This document shows positions 1 to 7,272 of a stretch of 9,599 nt of DNA, piece by piece. Origin of the DNA: an uncultured Microbacterium sp. Lineage in GTDB: Bacteria; Actinomycetota; Actinomycetes; Actinomycetales; Microbacteriaceae. The stretch is from NCBI GenBank assembly GCA_947647645.1, contig CANSLE010000069.1:1-9599 (forward strand), in the 5' to 3' direction. A program made the translations under genes and the position numbers. The notes under the pieces were generated by a model, which was given only the letters and a program-made list of their open reading frames with translations, made no database searches and was not told the DNA's origin. How positions within the stretch are numbered: the first letter of the stretch is position 1; every line of letters begins with the position of its first letter.

Positions 1-202
1 CCCGGTCGCCCGGGCGCTCGGGCTCGACGCCGCACTCGTGCCCGTCGACCGCCGCGATCTGCTCCTCTCCTTCGCCAGCGACGGCGACGCGGCATCCGCC
101 CTGGCCGTCCTCGTGGGCGCGGGGCTGCCGGTGGCCGAGTTCGCCGCGGCGACCGGCCTGCTCGAACACACTTTCCTCGACCTCGAAGGAGACCGCTCAT
201 GA
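1..202 (+). CDS. ABC transporter ATP-binding protein, C-terminal end (partial)
   Basis: An open frame runs in from the left edge (codons start at base 2) and ends at TGA 200-202, giving 66 visible residues. The visible part holds none of the Walker A, signature or Walker B motifs, which would lie upstream of the window. The tail, ending in LLEHTFLDLEGDRS, resembles the usual end of ABC-2 type ATPases, where a short helix with a Leu-Glu-X-X-Phe-Leu pattern closes the protein. Its stop codon overlaps the permease start as ATGA, the normal layout for a coupled ATPase-permease pair. It would supply ATP hydrolysis for the exporter at the inner face of the membrane. The family call rests on the tail and on the neighbour; the substrate is unknown. 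Confidence 0.8.
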   Translation, partial: PVARALGLDAALVPVDRRDLLLSFASDGDAASALAVLVGAGLPVAEFAAATGLLEHTFLDLEGDRS

Positions 203-1287
203 GCGCCGCGCGGCTGTGGACGATCGCGCGGCTGGAGCTGCTCCAGCGCGTGCGCACCGTGTCCTGGTACGTGCTGCTGGGCGTCTTCGCGCTCATTCTC
301 ATCGCCGTCACGGGTCTCGCGTTCCTCGCCTACGGCGGGTGGGGACAGAGCGGCCGGGGGGTGTTCTCGGTCGTCGTCTGCGTCACCCTGCTGCTCGTCC
401 TGCTGGTCTCGCCCACGCTCAGCGGCAACAGCATCAACGGCGATCGGGATGCCGCGACCCTCGCGCCCGTGCAGGTGACGCTCGCCACCACCGGCGAGAT
501 CCTGCTCGGCAAGTTCCTCGCCGGATGGATCACCGGTCTCGCCTTCGCGGCCGTCGCGGCGCCGTTCCTCGTGATCGCGACCTTCGCGGGTGGTGTGCGA
601 CCGCTGACGGTGCTCGTCTCCCTGGCCGTCCTCGTCGTCGAGACGGGCGTGATCGCAGCCATCGGCGTCGCGCTGTCGGGGGTGATCGCGCGCCCGCTCT
701 TCTCGGTCGCGACGACCTACCTCGTGGTGGCGGCCCTCGCCGTCGGCACGCCGCTCGCCTACGGACTCGTCGGCTCCGCGATCGCGAGCGAGGGCACCTC
801 TGTCACGCGGTCGTACGAGTTCGGCGCGGACGGCGCTCACGTCTGCAGGGACGGATCCCGGCGGTGCGGGGACGATACCGGGCAGTTCGTCTGCGGCGAG
901 TGGCAGACGGGCACGTACCGCGTGCCGCGCTTCGACTATGTGTGGTGGGTGCTGTCGGCGAACCCGTTCGTCATTCTCGGCGACGCGACCCCGACGACCT
1001 ACAACGAGCACGGCTACCCGGACGACCTCTTCGGATCGCTCAAGCTGTCGGTGCGGTCGGCCCAGATCCCGCCGGCGCTCGAGCAGCGGTGGGACGACTG
1101 CCGCCCCGGGGTGTATCTCGACGATCGGCCGCGGCCGATGCCGCGGGAGATCATCGACGGGACGGTGCCGAGCTGGTTCGTCGGCCTCGCGGTGCAGGTC
1201 GGACTCGCCGCGCTTCTGCTGTGGTGGGCGTGGGCGCGCACGCGCACACCGGCGCGCACTCTTCCGCCGGGAACGCGCATCGCTTAG
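199..1287 (+). CDS. ABC-2 type transporter permease
   Basis: The 362-residue protein is the membrane subunit of an ABC-2 type exporter. A short basic N-terminus (MSAARLWTIARLELLQRVRT) leads into about six hydrophobic segments near residues 21-45, 55-75, 107-129, 134-162, 167-195 and 325-345. Between segments 2 and 3 lies the pattern GDRDAATLAPVQVTLATTGE followed by ILLGKFLAGW, matching the coupling region of this family, where an Asp/Glu-rich stretch precedes 'TLe-ll-tPvs--eillGK'. Residues 196-323 form a long polar loop with four cysteines (216, 223, 232, 301), which would lie outside if the helix count is right. The ATG overlaps the ATPase stop (ATGA), and GAAGGAGA upstream serves as ribosome site. 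Substrate unknown: drug, lipid or peptide export are all possible. Confidence 0.9.
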   Translation: MSAARLWTIARLELLQRVRTVSWYVLLGVFALILIAVTGLAFLAYGGWGQSGRGVFSVVVCVTLLLVLLVSPTLSGNSINGDRDAATLAPVQVTLATTGEILLGKFLAGWITGLAFAAVAAPFLVIATFAGGVRPLTVLVSLAVLVVETGVIAAIGVALSGVIARPLFSVATTYLVVAALAVGTPLAYGLVGSAIASEGTSVTRSYEFGADGAHVCRDGSRRCGDDTGQFVCGEWQTGTYRVPRFDYVWWVLSANPFVILGDATPTTYNEHGYPDDLFGSLKLSVRSAQIPPALEQRWDDCRPGVYLDDRPRPMPREIIDGTVPSWFVGLAVQVGLAALLLWWAWARTRTPARTLPPGTRIA

Positions 1288-1303
1288 CGCCGCAGACCGT
1301 GTC

Positions 1304-1323
1304 GGATGAGGATCCTCTCATCC
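1304..1323 (+). terminator. Possible terminator hairpin after the ABC permease
   Basis: GGATGAG at 1304-1310 and CTCATCC at 1317-1323 form a perfect 7-bp stem around a 6-base loop, starting 17 bases after the permease stop. A pyrimidine run (tccttcccc) follows, but there is no true T-tract. The position fits termination of the exporter operon. The stem is short, and the core also forms an alternative 10-bp palindrome (GAGGATCCTC), so this is a weak call. Confidence 0.35.
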
Positions 1324-1334
1324 TCCTTCCCCGC

Positions 1335-1400
1335 CGTGCAGGGGGTGCATAGCCTCCATACAGCCGCGTCATACCCCGATGTGGCAGATCTCCCTGCACG
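1335..1400. repeat. Inverted repeat in the leader of the subtilase gene
   Basis: CGTGCAGGG (1335-1343) and CCCTGCACG (1392-1400) are perfect 9-base inverted arms separated by 48 bases. The right arm ends directly against the ribosome-binding stretch AAAGGCGG (1401-1408) of the subtilase gene. The pair could form a stem in the mRNA leader if transcription starts before 1335, or could mark paired protein-binding half-sites. I see no convincing -35/-10 promoter pair here, so its role is open. Confidence 0.4.
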
Positions 1401-1415
1401 AAAGGCGGTCCCCCC

Positions 1416-4400
1416 TTGCACCGACGCATCCTCGCCACAGCCGGCGCGATCGCGCTGCTGTTGCCCTCTGCTGCCGCATATGCGGCCACTCCCGACGGCA
1501 GCGACCCGTCGTCCCGGTTCCTGCCTGCGGCATCCGCCGGAAAGGTGTCGACATCGTTCACCTCCGCGTCCATCGGCGCCGACGGCCTCGTGACCGTCGT
1601 GGTCGAGATGACGGGTGACCCGGTGGCGGTCGTCGAGGCAGAGAAGGGGCGTGAGCTGAGCGACGGTGAGCGCGGCGACGTCAAGAGCCGGCTCAAGGGC
1701 GCCCAGGAGCCCGTGACGGCGGCCATTGAGGACAAGGGGGGCACGGTGCAGGCGGAGATGCAGTCGGCCTACAACGGGCTGCAGGCGAAGGTGCCTGCCG
1801 GCGAGCTGGACGCGATCGCGTCGCTGCCCAATGTGGTCGCCGTCCATCCCGTTCGCACCTATGCGGTCGACAACGCCGTGTCGGTCCCGTTCCTCGGGGT
1901 TCCCGAGGTGTGGCAGAGCACGGGCTACACGGGCAAGAACGTCAAGGTCGCGATCATCGACACGGGCATCGACTACACCCACGCCACCTTCGGCGGCCCC
2001 GGCACGGTCGCCGCGTTCGACGCGGCCAAGGCGTCCTCGTCGCAGCCCGCCGACCCGACGCTGTACGGTCCCGACGCCCCGCGGGTGAAGGGCGGCATCG
2101 ACCTCGTCGGCGACGACTACAACGCCGATCCCACCAGCGCCTCCTACCAGCCGGTGCCTCACCCCGATGACAATCCGCTCGACTGCAACGGTCACGGCTC
2201 GCACGTCGCCGGCACCGCCGGCGGCTCGGGCGTGCTCGCCGACGGCACCACGTATCGAGGACCGTACGACACGACCACCCCGTCGAACGCGTTCCGCGTC
2301 GGCCCGGGCGTCGCGCCGCAGGTCGACCTGTACGCCGTGCGTGTGTTCGGCTGCGCGGGCTCGACCGACGTCGTGGTCCCGGCCCTCGACTGGGCGGTCG
2401 AGCACGGCATGGACGTCGTCAACATGTCCCTCGGCTCGTCCTTCGGCCGGGCGGACGACCCGGATGCCGTCGCCGCCGCCAACGCGGTGGGTGCGGGCGT
2501 CGTCGTGGTCGCCTCCTCGGGCAACGCGGGTCACAACCCGTACCTGACCGGCTCGCCGGGCACGGGTGACGGGGTCATCTCGGTATCGGCCGTCGACAGC
2601 GCCGAGGGCTTCCCCGGGGCGACGATCACGGTCGGCGGCACCGCCGTCGAGGCCATCAACGCCAACGGCGCATCGCTCGCCGGCATCGGCGACCTCTCTG
2701 TCGTGCGCCTAACCGGCGACAACGCGCTCGGATGCTCTCCCGCGGCCTTCACCGCGGCCGGCATCGTGCCCGGCGGACACCAGCTCGCGGTCGTCGACCG
2801 CGGATCGTGCGCCCGTGTCGCCAAAGCGATCTACGGTCAGCAGGCCGGAGCCGCCGCCGTCGTCATGGTCAACGCGACCGACGACCTCCCGCCGTACGAG
2901 GGACCGGTCACGTCCAACGCCGACACCGGTCAGCCCTTCGACCTGACCATCCCGTTCCTCGGGGTGCGGTCATCGAGCGGTCCCGCGTTCGTCGCCGGGG
3001 CGACCGCGAGCCTCGTCGCCACCCAGATCGCCAACCCCGGCTTCCGTGGCTATGCCTCGTTCAGCTCCTCGGGACCGCGTTCGGGTGACAGCGCCATCAG
3101 CCCCGACGTCGCCGCGCCCGGCGTGTCCATCGCCTCGGCGGCCGTCGGCTCCGGCAACGGCGCGGCGATCCTGTCGGGCACGTCGATGGCGGCTCCGCAC
3201 GTCGCGGGCGTCGCGGCCCTCTCGGCCGAGGCGCACCCGTCGTGGACGGCTCCGCAGATCGCGGCATCCGTGGTGTCGACCGCCGATCCCGACAAGGTCG
3301 CCGGCCAGAGCCTGACGCTCGGAGGCGTGGGCCTCGTCGATGCCGCGCAGGCCGTCGGGACCACGGTCACCGCGACGGGCGACGCGTTCCGCACCGAGAG
3401 CGGGTGGGCGCGCGAGTCGGCGCTGAGCTTCGGCTTCCAGGAGTCGCCGCTCGGCTTCGGCGGCGTCAAGACGGTGACGGTCCGCAACGACGGCCCCACC
3501 GCCGTGCGCTACGACGTCTCCACGGCACCGTCCACGCAGTCGCAGAAGGCCCGGGTCCTGCTGTCGAACCGGACGATCACGGTGCCGGCCGGCGGCAGTG
3601 CGAAGGTACTGCTCATCGTCGCCGCCGCCGCGAAGGACGTGCCGGGATCGGTCGGCGCCGCCGATCAGTTCGCGTTCTCGGAGATCTCCGGCGACATCGT
3701 GCTGAGCGGGGACGGGTCGACGCTGCGGGTCCCGTACCTCCTCGTCCCGCGCGCGAACAGCACCGTGAAGGCGACGATGAACGGCCCGTGGTTCAACGGG
3801 GCGCAGAAGGTCGCCGACGGCGCCAGGAAGCTCACCCTGCGCAACCTCGCGGGCGCGCTGCCGGCCGGTGCCGACGTCTACACCTGGGGTCTGTCCGACC
3901 CGAAGGATGCGACGACGACGCTCGCCGACACCGGCTACGACATCCGGGCCGTGGGCGTGCAGTCGCTCCCGGACGGGGATGACACGCTGATGGTGTTCGC
4001 GATGAACATGCACCACCGGTGGTCCAACGCGGCGGCGAACGAGTACGACATCGTCATCGACACCGACCGCGACGGCCAGGCCGATTGGATCGTGATGTCG
4101 GCCGACTCCGGAAGTGTCCGCAACGGCGACACCAACGGGCTGTCCGAGGTGTTCATCGTCAACGCGAAGACGAAGGAGACGGCGGCCGCCGGCTTCCTCA
4201 CCCAGGCGCCGACCGACAGCAGCACGCTGCTGCTGCCGGTGCGGGCGAGCGCGCTGGGCATCACCGGTGCCTTCTCCTACACCGCACGCACGCACGCCTC
4301 GAACAACGCCTCCGACGCGGTCGACGGGTGGGCGACGTATGACCCGACCGCTCCGGCGATCAGCAACGGACAGTTCGTCACGGTGCCCAAGCGCGGCTCC

Positions 4401-4526
4401 GCGAGCCTCGACGTCGTCTTCGACGCGAAGCAGATCGAGGCGCAGAAACCGCTCGGCTCGATGGTGGTCGTGATGGACAACCCGTCGGGTGCCGATGAGG
4501 CGCTGCTGCTGCCGCTGAAGAAGTAG
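1416..4526 (+). CDS. Secreted S8 family serine peptidase (subtilase) with PA domain, Vpr-like
   Basis: The 1036-residue product is a secreted subtilisin-type endopeptidase. Residues 1-23 are a signal peptide with an AYA-A cleavage pattern. Residues 57-149 look like an inhibitor I9 propeptide. The catalytic triad is Asp182 (VAIIDTGID), His260 (NGHGSHVAGT) and Ser590 (SGTSMAAPHVAG), with oxyanion-hole Asn370 (ASSGNAG). A PA domain is inserted at about 425-535 (GIVPGGHQLAVVDRGSCA), as in Vpr-like and other extracellular subtilases. About 380 residues follow the catalytic domain, probably beta-rich, with a DTDRDGQAD stretch at 882-890 that could bind calcium. There is no LPXTG motif or C-terminal membrane helix, so it is probably released. 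The start is TTG, chosen because AAAGGCGG lies 7 bases upstream, the signal peptide begins there, and no in-frame ATG exists before residue 65. It stands alone and likely digests extracellular protein. Confidence 0.95.
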   Translation: MHRRILATAGAIALLLPSAAAYAATPDGSDPSSRFLPAASAGKVSTSFTSASIGADGLVTVVVEMTGDPVAVVEAEKGRELSDGERGDVKSRLKGAQEPVTAAIEDKGGTVQAEMQSAYNGLQAKVPAGELDAIASLPNVVAVHPVRTYAVDNAVSVPFLGVPEVWQSTGYTGKNVKVAIIDTGIDYTHATFGGPGTVAAFDAAKASSSQPADPTLYGPDAPRVKGGIDLVGDDYNADPTSASYQPVPHPDDNPLDCNGHGSHVAGTAGGSGVLADGTTYRGPYDTTTPSNAFRVGPGVAPQVDLYAVRVFGCAGSTDVVVPALDWAVEHGMDVVNMSLGSSFGRADDPDAVAAANAVGAGVVVVASSGNAGHNPYLTGSPGTGDGVISVSAVDSAEGFPGATITVGGTAVEAINANGASLAGIGDLSVVRLTGDNALGCSPAAFTAAGIVPGGHQLAVVDRGSCARVAKAIYGQQAGAAAVVMVNATDDLPPYEGPVTSNADTGQPFDLTIPFLGVRSSSGPAFVAGATASLVATQIANPGFRGYASFSSSGPRSGDSAISPDVAAPGVSIASAAVGSGNGAAILSGTSMAAPHVAGVAALSAEAHPSWTAPQIAASVVSTADPDKVAGQSLTLGGVGLVDAAQAVGTTVTATGDAFRTESGWARESALSFGFQESPLGFGGVKTVTVRNDGPTAVRYDVSTAPSTQSQKARVLLSNRTITVPAGGSAKVLLIVAAAAKDVPGSVGAADQFAFSEISGDIVLSGDGSTLRVPYLLVPRANSTVKATMNGPWFNGAQKVADGARKLTLRNLAGALPAGADVYTWGLSDPKDATTTLADTGYDIRAVGVQSLPDGDDTLMVFAMNMHHRWSNAAANEYDIVIDTDRDGQADWIVMSADSGSVRNGDTNGLSEVFIVNAKTKETAAAGFLTQAPTDSSTLLLPVRASALGITGAFSYTARTHASNNASDAVDGWATYDPTAPAISNGQFVTVPKRGSASLDVVFDAKQIEAQKPLGSMVVVMDNPSGADEALLLPLKK

Positions 4527-4535
4527 CCCGGTGAC

Positions 4536-4573
4536 GGAGAGGGGGTGGATGCCGCGGCATCCACCCCCTCTCC
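4536..4573. terminator. Bidirectional terminator: perfect 38-bp palindrome
   Basis: Bases 4536-4554 and 4555-4573 are exact reverse complements, 19 bases per arm. The sequence starts GGAGAGGGGGTGG and mirrors around CCGCGG. It begins 9 bases after the subtilase stop and ends 18 bases before the end of the convergent lipoprotein gene. Being symmetric, it would form the same strong hairpin in both transcripts. No U-tract follows on either side, which is common for hairpin terminators in high-GC actinobacteria. Confidence 0.8.
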
Positions 4574-4591
4574 TGTGCGCGCCGGGCGCGC

Positions 4592-5005
4592 TCAGGCGCC
4601 GCAGAGCTTGGGTTCGGCGCCCTGTCCGAACCGGTAGTCATAGGTCTTGCCGTCCACCGCGACGAGCACCCGCATGCCGGCGACCTGCGCCTGCGTGTAG
4701 GACTGGCCAGGCGTGGCGCAGCCGAGCGAGCTGTCGGCAAAGGTCACGGCCGCCGACGAGACGAGCTCGGGAGTGCCCTTGACCCCGCGGGCCGCCAGGT
4801 CGGCGACGAGCGCGTCCCAGCGGCTCTGCGGCACCTCGATCGCGGGTCCGGTCGGCCCGACCGGACCCGGTGTCGTCGTCTGCAGCGGAGGACGCGTCGA
4901 GGGGGAGGCGCTGGGGGTCTCCGCCGCGGGACCGCCCCCGCTGCTGCACGACGTGAGGGCGAACGCCGCCAGGGCGATCGCGGCCAGGATCGGGGTTCTG
5001 CGCAT
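4592..5005 (-). CDS. Small lipoprotein with a conserved C-terminal Cys-pair domain
   Basis: The 137-residue product has a type II signal peptide: basic MRRT, a hydrophobic stretch, then lipobox LTSC with Cys20 as the lipidation site. It should be anchored to the outer face of the cytoplasmic membrane. Residues 21-55 are a Pro/Ser/Thr-rich linker. The folded part (about 57-137) contains SLGCATPGQSYTQAQVAGMRV and VDGKTYDYRFG, with Cys96 and Cys135 placed for a disulfide. I recognise this Cys-Pro-Gly/Tyr-Thr-Gln pattern from uncharacterised small secreted proteins but know no function for it. The ATG is supported by GAGGAGG 5 bases upstream (5011-5017). It converges with the subtilase and diverges from the kinase remnant. 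Confidence 0.88.
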   Translation of the reverse strand: MRRTPILAAIALAAFALTSCSSGGGPAAETPSASPSTRPPLQTTTPGPVGPTGPAIEVPQSRWDALVADLAARGVKGTPELVSSAAVTFADSSLGCATPGQSYTQAQVAGMRVLVAVDGKTYDYRFGQGAEPKLCGA

Positions 5006-5184
5006 GGGGGCCTCCTCGCGCCGACGGATGTGTCAGACGAGGAGAGCGTATGCCCTGTGCCTGCGAAAGCGTGGGGAGGGGCCGGGCGGTCGCCCTGCGG
5101 GTGATGCGCGTTCTCGGGCTCATGGACGGGGTTGTGGCTGCCGCTGATCCGTTCCGCACCGAGCGCGGTCGTCTTGGCGACGGC

Positions 5185-5503
5185 GGTGACTGGCTCGACG
5201 TCGTCGGTTTTGCGCAGCTCGCCGGTGCGGACACCACGCAGCTGTGGCGACGGGCGGTGTTCGGCGCGATCGTCGGCAATCTCGACGATCACCTGCGCAA
5301 TCACGGGCTCCTGCGTCGAGGCGTCCACTGGAAGCTGGCACCTGCGTTCGACGTCAACCCGGAGCCGCTCGGCGAGGGGAACAGTCGCCAACGTTGTCGC
5401 CAGGCTGCCACGACTGGCCGAAGCACACGGCGCCGACGCCCTCTGCGCATCGCGCTATTCGACAGCGGGTGTCGAGCGAACTTCGGGCAGGCTGGGTCCA
5501 TGA
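5185..5503 (+). pseudogene. HipA-family serine/threonine kinase, C-terminal remnant
   Basis: From about 5185 the frame encodes DWLDVVGFAQLAGADTTQLW, then a VGNLDDHLRNHGLL stretch (from 5272), and WKLAPAFDVNPEP. This matches the C-lobe of HipA-family kinases: the GNxDDHxxN catalytic loop (Asp and Asn for catalysis and Mg binding) and the following 'lsPayDlnP' metal-binding motif. The N-terminal domain and ATP-binding lobe are absent; upstream lies only about 180 bp before the divergent lipoprotein. After about 5379 this frame turns into basic shadow-like sequence, while the next frame from 5378 reads GTVANVVARLPRLAEAHGAD, resembling a HipA C-terminal helix, and stops at TGA 5501-5503. I infer 5' loss plus a frameshift, possibly with internal deletion. 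HipA kinases act as toxins or regulators; this copy should be inactive. No HipB antitoxin is visible. Confidence 0.7.
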
Positions 5504-6558
5504 CCAACCTGACGGATTCTCTGATGCTCGGCCCGCGTGGCCGTCGGATGTGTCTGGAGTACGTGGCGGGTACGGACGAGGGGGTGCGCTCGGCGTTGTT
5601 CTGGCTTGGGCACGAGCTCGACCCGAACCCGGGTGTTCTCCTTCGCACCGGTGATGACGCACCCGATCACGAGAAGCACCCGGCATATACAGGGGATGCG
5701 GTCGCGGAACTGATCGACGGAGTCGACCTGGCCGCGATCCGCAAGAACATCCTTCGGGCCTCGTTGCAGAGGTCGGTCGACCTTGCTCGCTACTGGCAGG
5801 AGCCCGACGGCGAGGATGCTGTCGCTGCGCTCCCGGCGGTGCAGAGGGCTCTCCGGCGGATCGCCGAACGCGTCGTCCCAGCGATCCCTGGGCTCACGGC
5901 GCCCCGAGAGCCGGCGCAGTGGGCTGTGGAGTGGCATCCGATCCACGGGGCTGGAGCGCTGGAATCGGCTCCCGCAGTCGTTCTTGCGGAGTGGGCACGG
6001 GGAACGCGGGATGAGGAGGCCAGGGCCACGAGGGAACGTCCCGCCGATCCGCACGCGAACTGGTCTGGGACATGGTGGTCCGTGCCGCAAAGGCTGCTCA
6101 GCACCAGAGGGAGTGTCCTGGATGCTCTCGAGTTGGTGGAGGACTCTCTCGGCTGGGAGGCCGCCACAGTCATCCCGGTGCGCGGGTCAGGCAAGACGCT
6201 CGAGATCCAGTCGCCCGACGACTGGGCGGACCTGTGCCGGGAATACCCGATGGAGGTCACCGCCTCGCGGCGGCACGACTGGTTCCGCGTCACGGGTCGT
6301 CACGGAAGATGGCTGATTCCGGACTGGCAGCGCGTCTCCGAGAGATGGGACGCCGTGCATCTCACCACACTCGGATACCTTTCGGCAGCCACGCGGCTGA
6401 TCGAAGTCGACGCGGAGTATGCATCTGTCATTGGTGGCTGGGGGCCGGATTCGACGATCTGGCTCACCGACGTTGCTCAAGAGGCAGACGGCGGGCGAGA
6501 GCAGTGGACCCGGCCGAGCAATGACTGGCGATGGACCCGAACAGCTCTTTTGGGGTGA
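5500..6558 (+). CDS. Conserved hypothetical protein, 352 aa, unknown function
   Basis: This cytoplasmic-looking protein has no signal peptide or membrane helix, and I cannot assign a function. The N-terminal part (1-145) starts MTNLTDSLMLGPRGRRMCLEYV; 'LGPRGRRxCLE' looks like a conserved family opening. A charged linker spans about 165-190. The C-terminal part (190-352) is Trp-rich and ends in a block with WDAVHLTTLGYLSAATRL and ASVIGGWGPDSTIWL, which I recall from unannotated actinobacterial proteins. The frame is open upstream to 5050, but ATG 5500 is chosen because the upstream residues are a kinase remnant and out-of-frame sequence, and because this ATG overlaps TGA 5501-5503 of the remnant's shifted tail (ATGA). 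The ribosome site is weak (gggcaggc), which fits past translational coupling to the kinase gene. It may once have worked with that kinase; this is inference. Confidence 0.82.
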   Translation: MTNLTDSLMLGPRGRRMCLEYVAGTDEGVRSALFWLGHELDPNPGVLLRTGDDAPDHEKHPAYTGDAVAELIDGVDLAAIRKNILRASLQRSVDLARYWQEPDGEDAVAALPAVQRALRRIAERVVPAIPGLTAPREPAQWAVEWHPIHGAGALESAPAVVLAEWARGTRDEEARATRERPADPHANWSGTWWSVPQRLLSTRGSVLDALELVEDSLGWEAATVIPVRGSGKTLEIQSPDDWADLCREYPMEVTASRRHDWFRVTGRHGRWLIPDWQRVSERWDAVHLTTLGYLSAATRLIEVDAEYASVIGGWGPDSTIWLTDVAQEADGGREQWTRPSNDWRWTRTALLG

Positions 6559-6571
6559 CCGGTGACGGACA

Positions 6572-6596
6572 CGTGCGCGAGCGGATTTCGCGCACG
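6572..6596. terminator. Hairpin between convergent genes, probable terminator
   Basis: CGTGCGCGA (6572-6580) and TCGCGCACG (6588-6596) form a perfect 9-bp stem with a 7-base loop. It starts 13 bases after the stop of the 352-residue gene and lies 23 bases beyond the end of the convergent lipoprotein gene. It probably terminates the + strand transcript and perhaps the opposite one. There is no clear U-tract. Confidence 0.6.
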
Positions 6597-6619
6597 ACCG
6601 TGCGGCTATGTGGCGACGT

Positions 6620-7045
6620 TCAGCCTGCGTAGATCAGAGTCGACCAGGCGACATCGATCACGCAGAGGCCATCGTCGGTCTCCCGGTAGAAGACATCGCC
6701 CGGGTGCTCCTCGCCAGGAACGGCACCATCGGGAAGGCCCTCCAAGTTGATACTCCACTGTGGATCGAGCGGAACCTGTTCCTCCCAGAAATCCGCAACA
6801 AACCGCTCTGGTTCGCCCGCGGACAGGCCATCCCAATCGTCAGGAACGCCGAGATCTGCTTCGGAGTCCTCGCACACGAGATCCGATGTTTCCCCGGACT
6901 CGAGATCCTGGATCAGGGCTTCGGTCGTGATGATCACCTGAGCGCCGTCCGGTCCCCAGATCAACGTATCGACCGAGCATCCCGCCAATATCGCCGCGGA
7001 GGCCGTTGCCAGTCCTGCAAGGGCGAGGAATCGGAGAGCCTGCAT
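6620..7045 (-). CDS. Small acidic lipoprotein, unknown function
   Basis: The 141-residue product starts MQALRFLALAGLATASAAIL and has lipobox LAGC with Cys23 as the lipidation site, so it should be a membrane-anchored extracytoplasmic lipoprotein. The mature part is strongly acidic, with stretches such as LVCEDSEADLGVPDDWDG and Cys58 and Cys128 that could pair. The C-terminus (GDVFYRETDDGLCVIDVAWS) looks like part of a beta-rich fold. I recognise no family. The ATG follows GTAGGGTCGTCAG, a modest ribosome site. TACGTT at 7071-7066 could be a -10 box, but no good -35 accompanies it. By eye, codon use is less GC-biased than in the flanking blocks, as in the neighbouring 352-residue gene. The antisense open frame over the same bases shows no protein-like features. 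Confidence 0.82.
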   Translation of the reverse strand: MQALRFLALAGLATASAAILAGCSVDTLIWGPDGAQVIITTEALIQDLESGETSDLVCEDSEADLGVPDDWDGLSAGEPERFVADFWEEQVPLDPQWSINLEGLPDGAVPGEEHPGDVFYRETDDGLCVIDVAWSTLIYAG

Positions 7046-7236
7046 CTGACGACCCTACGAGAGGGAACGTAAAGCCTCCTCTCCGAGGGAGGCGATTCCC
7101 AGGATGCGTCTGAGTGGCAGCAGGTGGGCATCATCGAGTGCTTCTGCCGGCCTCGTTTCGTGACAGATGGCCTGAGCCTTGACGACTCGGATGTTGCGAA
7201 AAGTGTGGGCAAAACGCGTTTCGCCGAGAGCGAGAA
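7046..7236. other. Gene-free stretch upstream of the acidic lipoprotein
   Basis: These bases lie between the lipoprotein start and the hairpin after the tRNA-like gene. No open frame here has a credible start and protein-like composition. The stretch probably carries the lipoprotein promoter. A 6-bp inverted repeat (GCCTCC, with GGAGGC 8 bases later, near 7074-7093) is the only structure seen, and it is too short to interpret. Confidence 0.4.
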
Positions 7237-7272
7237 GGCCCGAGATCCGCGTGATTACAAGGATCTCGGGCC
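7237..7272 (-). terminator. Hairpin terminator downstream of the tRNA-like gene
   Basis: GGCCCGAGATCC (7237-7248) and GGATCTCGGGCC (7261-7272) form a perfect 12-bp stem with a 12-base loop. On the - strand it begins 11 bases after the tRNA 3' end, and a short pyrimidine run (ttctc) follows the stem. Position and strength fit transcription termination of the tRNA and possibly of the operon upstream of it. Confidence 0.7.

Noticed and set aside
1284..2534. 416-residue open frame on the - strand opposite the subtilase
   Set aside because: It consists of Arg/His/Gly/Val-rich sequence typical of an antisense frame in high-GC coding DNA, and it overlaps strong subtilase motifs.
2970..4295. 441-residue open frame on the - strand opposite the subtilase
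   Set aside because: Arg/Asp-rich shadow composition with no domain motif; the opposite strand carries the catalytic serine region.
5050..5499. In-frame N-terminal extension of the 352-residue protein back to ATG 5050
   Set aside because: The extension contains a HipA kinase fragment followed by basic, shadow-like sequence, and the 5500 ATG overlaps the stop of the kinase tail's shifted frame. A single fused protein cannot be fully excluded, but decay is the simpler reading.
6608..7072. 154-residue + strand open frame
   Set aside because: It is antisense to the acidic lipoprotein, which has a proper signal peptide and lipobox; the + frame has no protein-like pattern.
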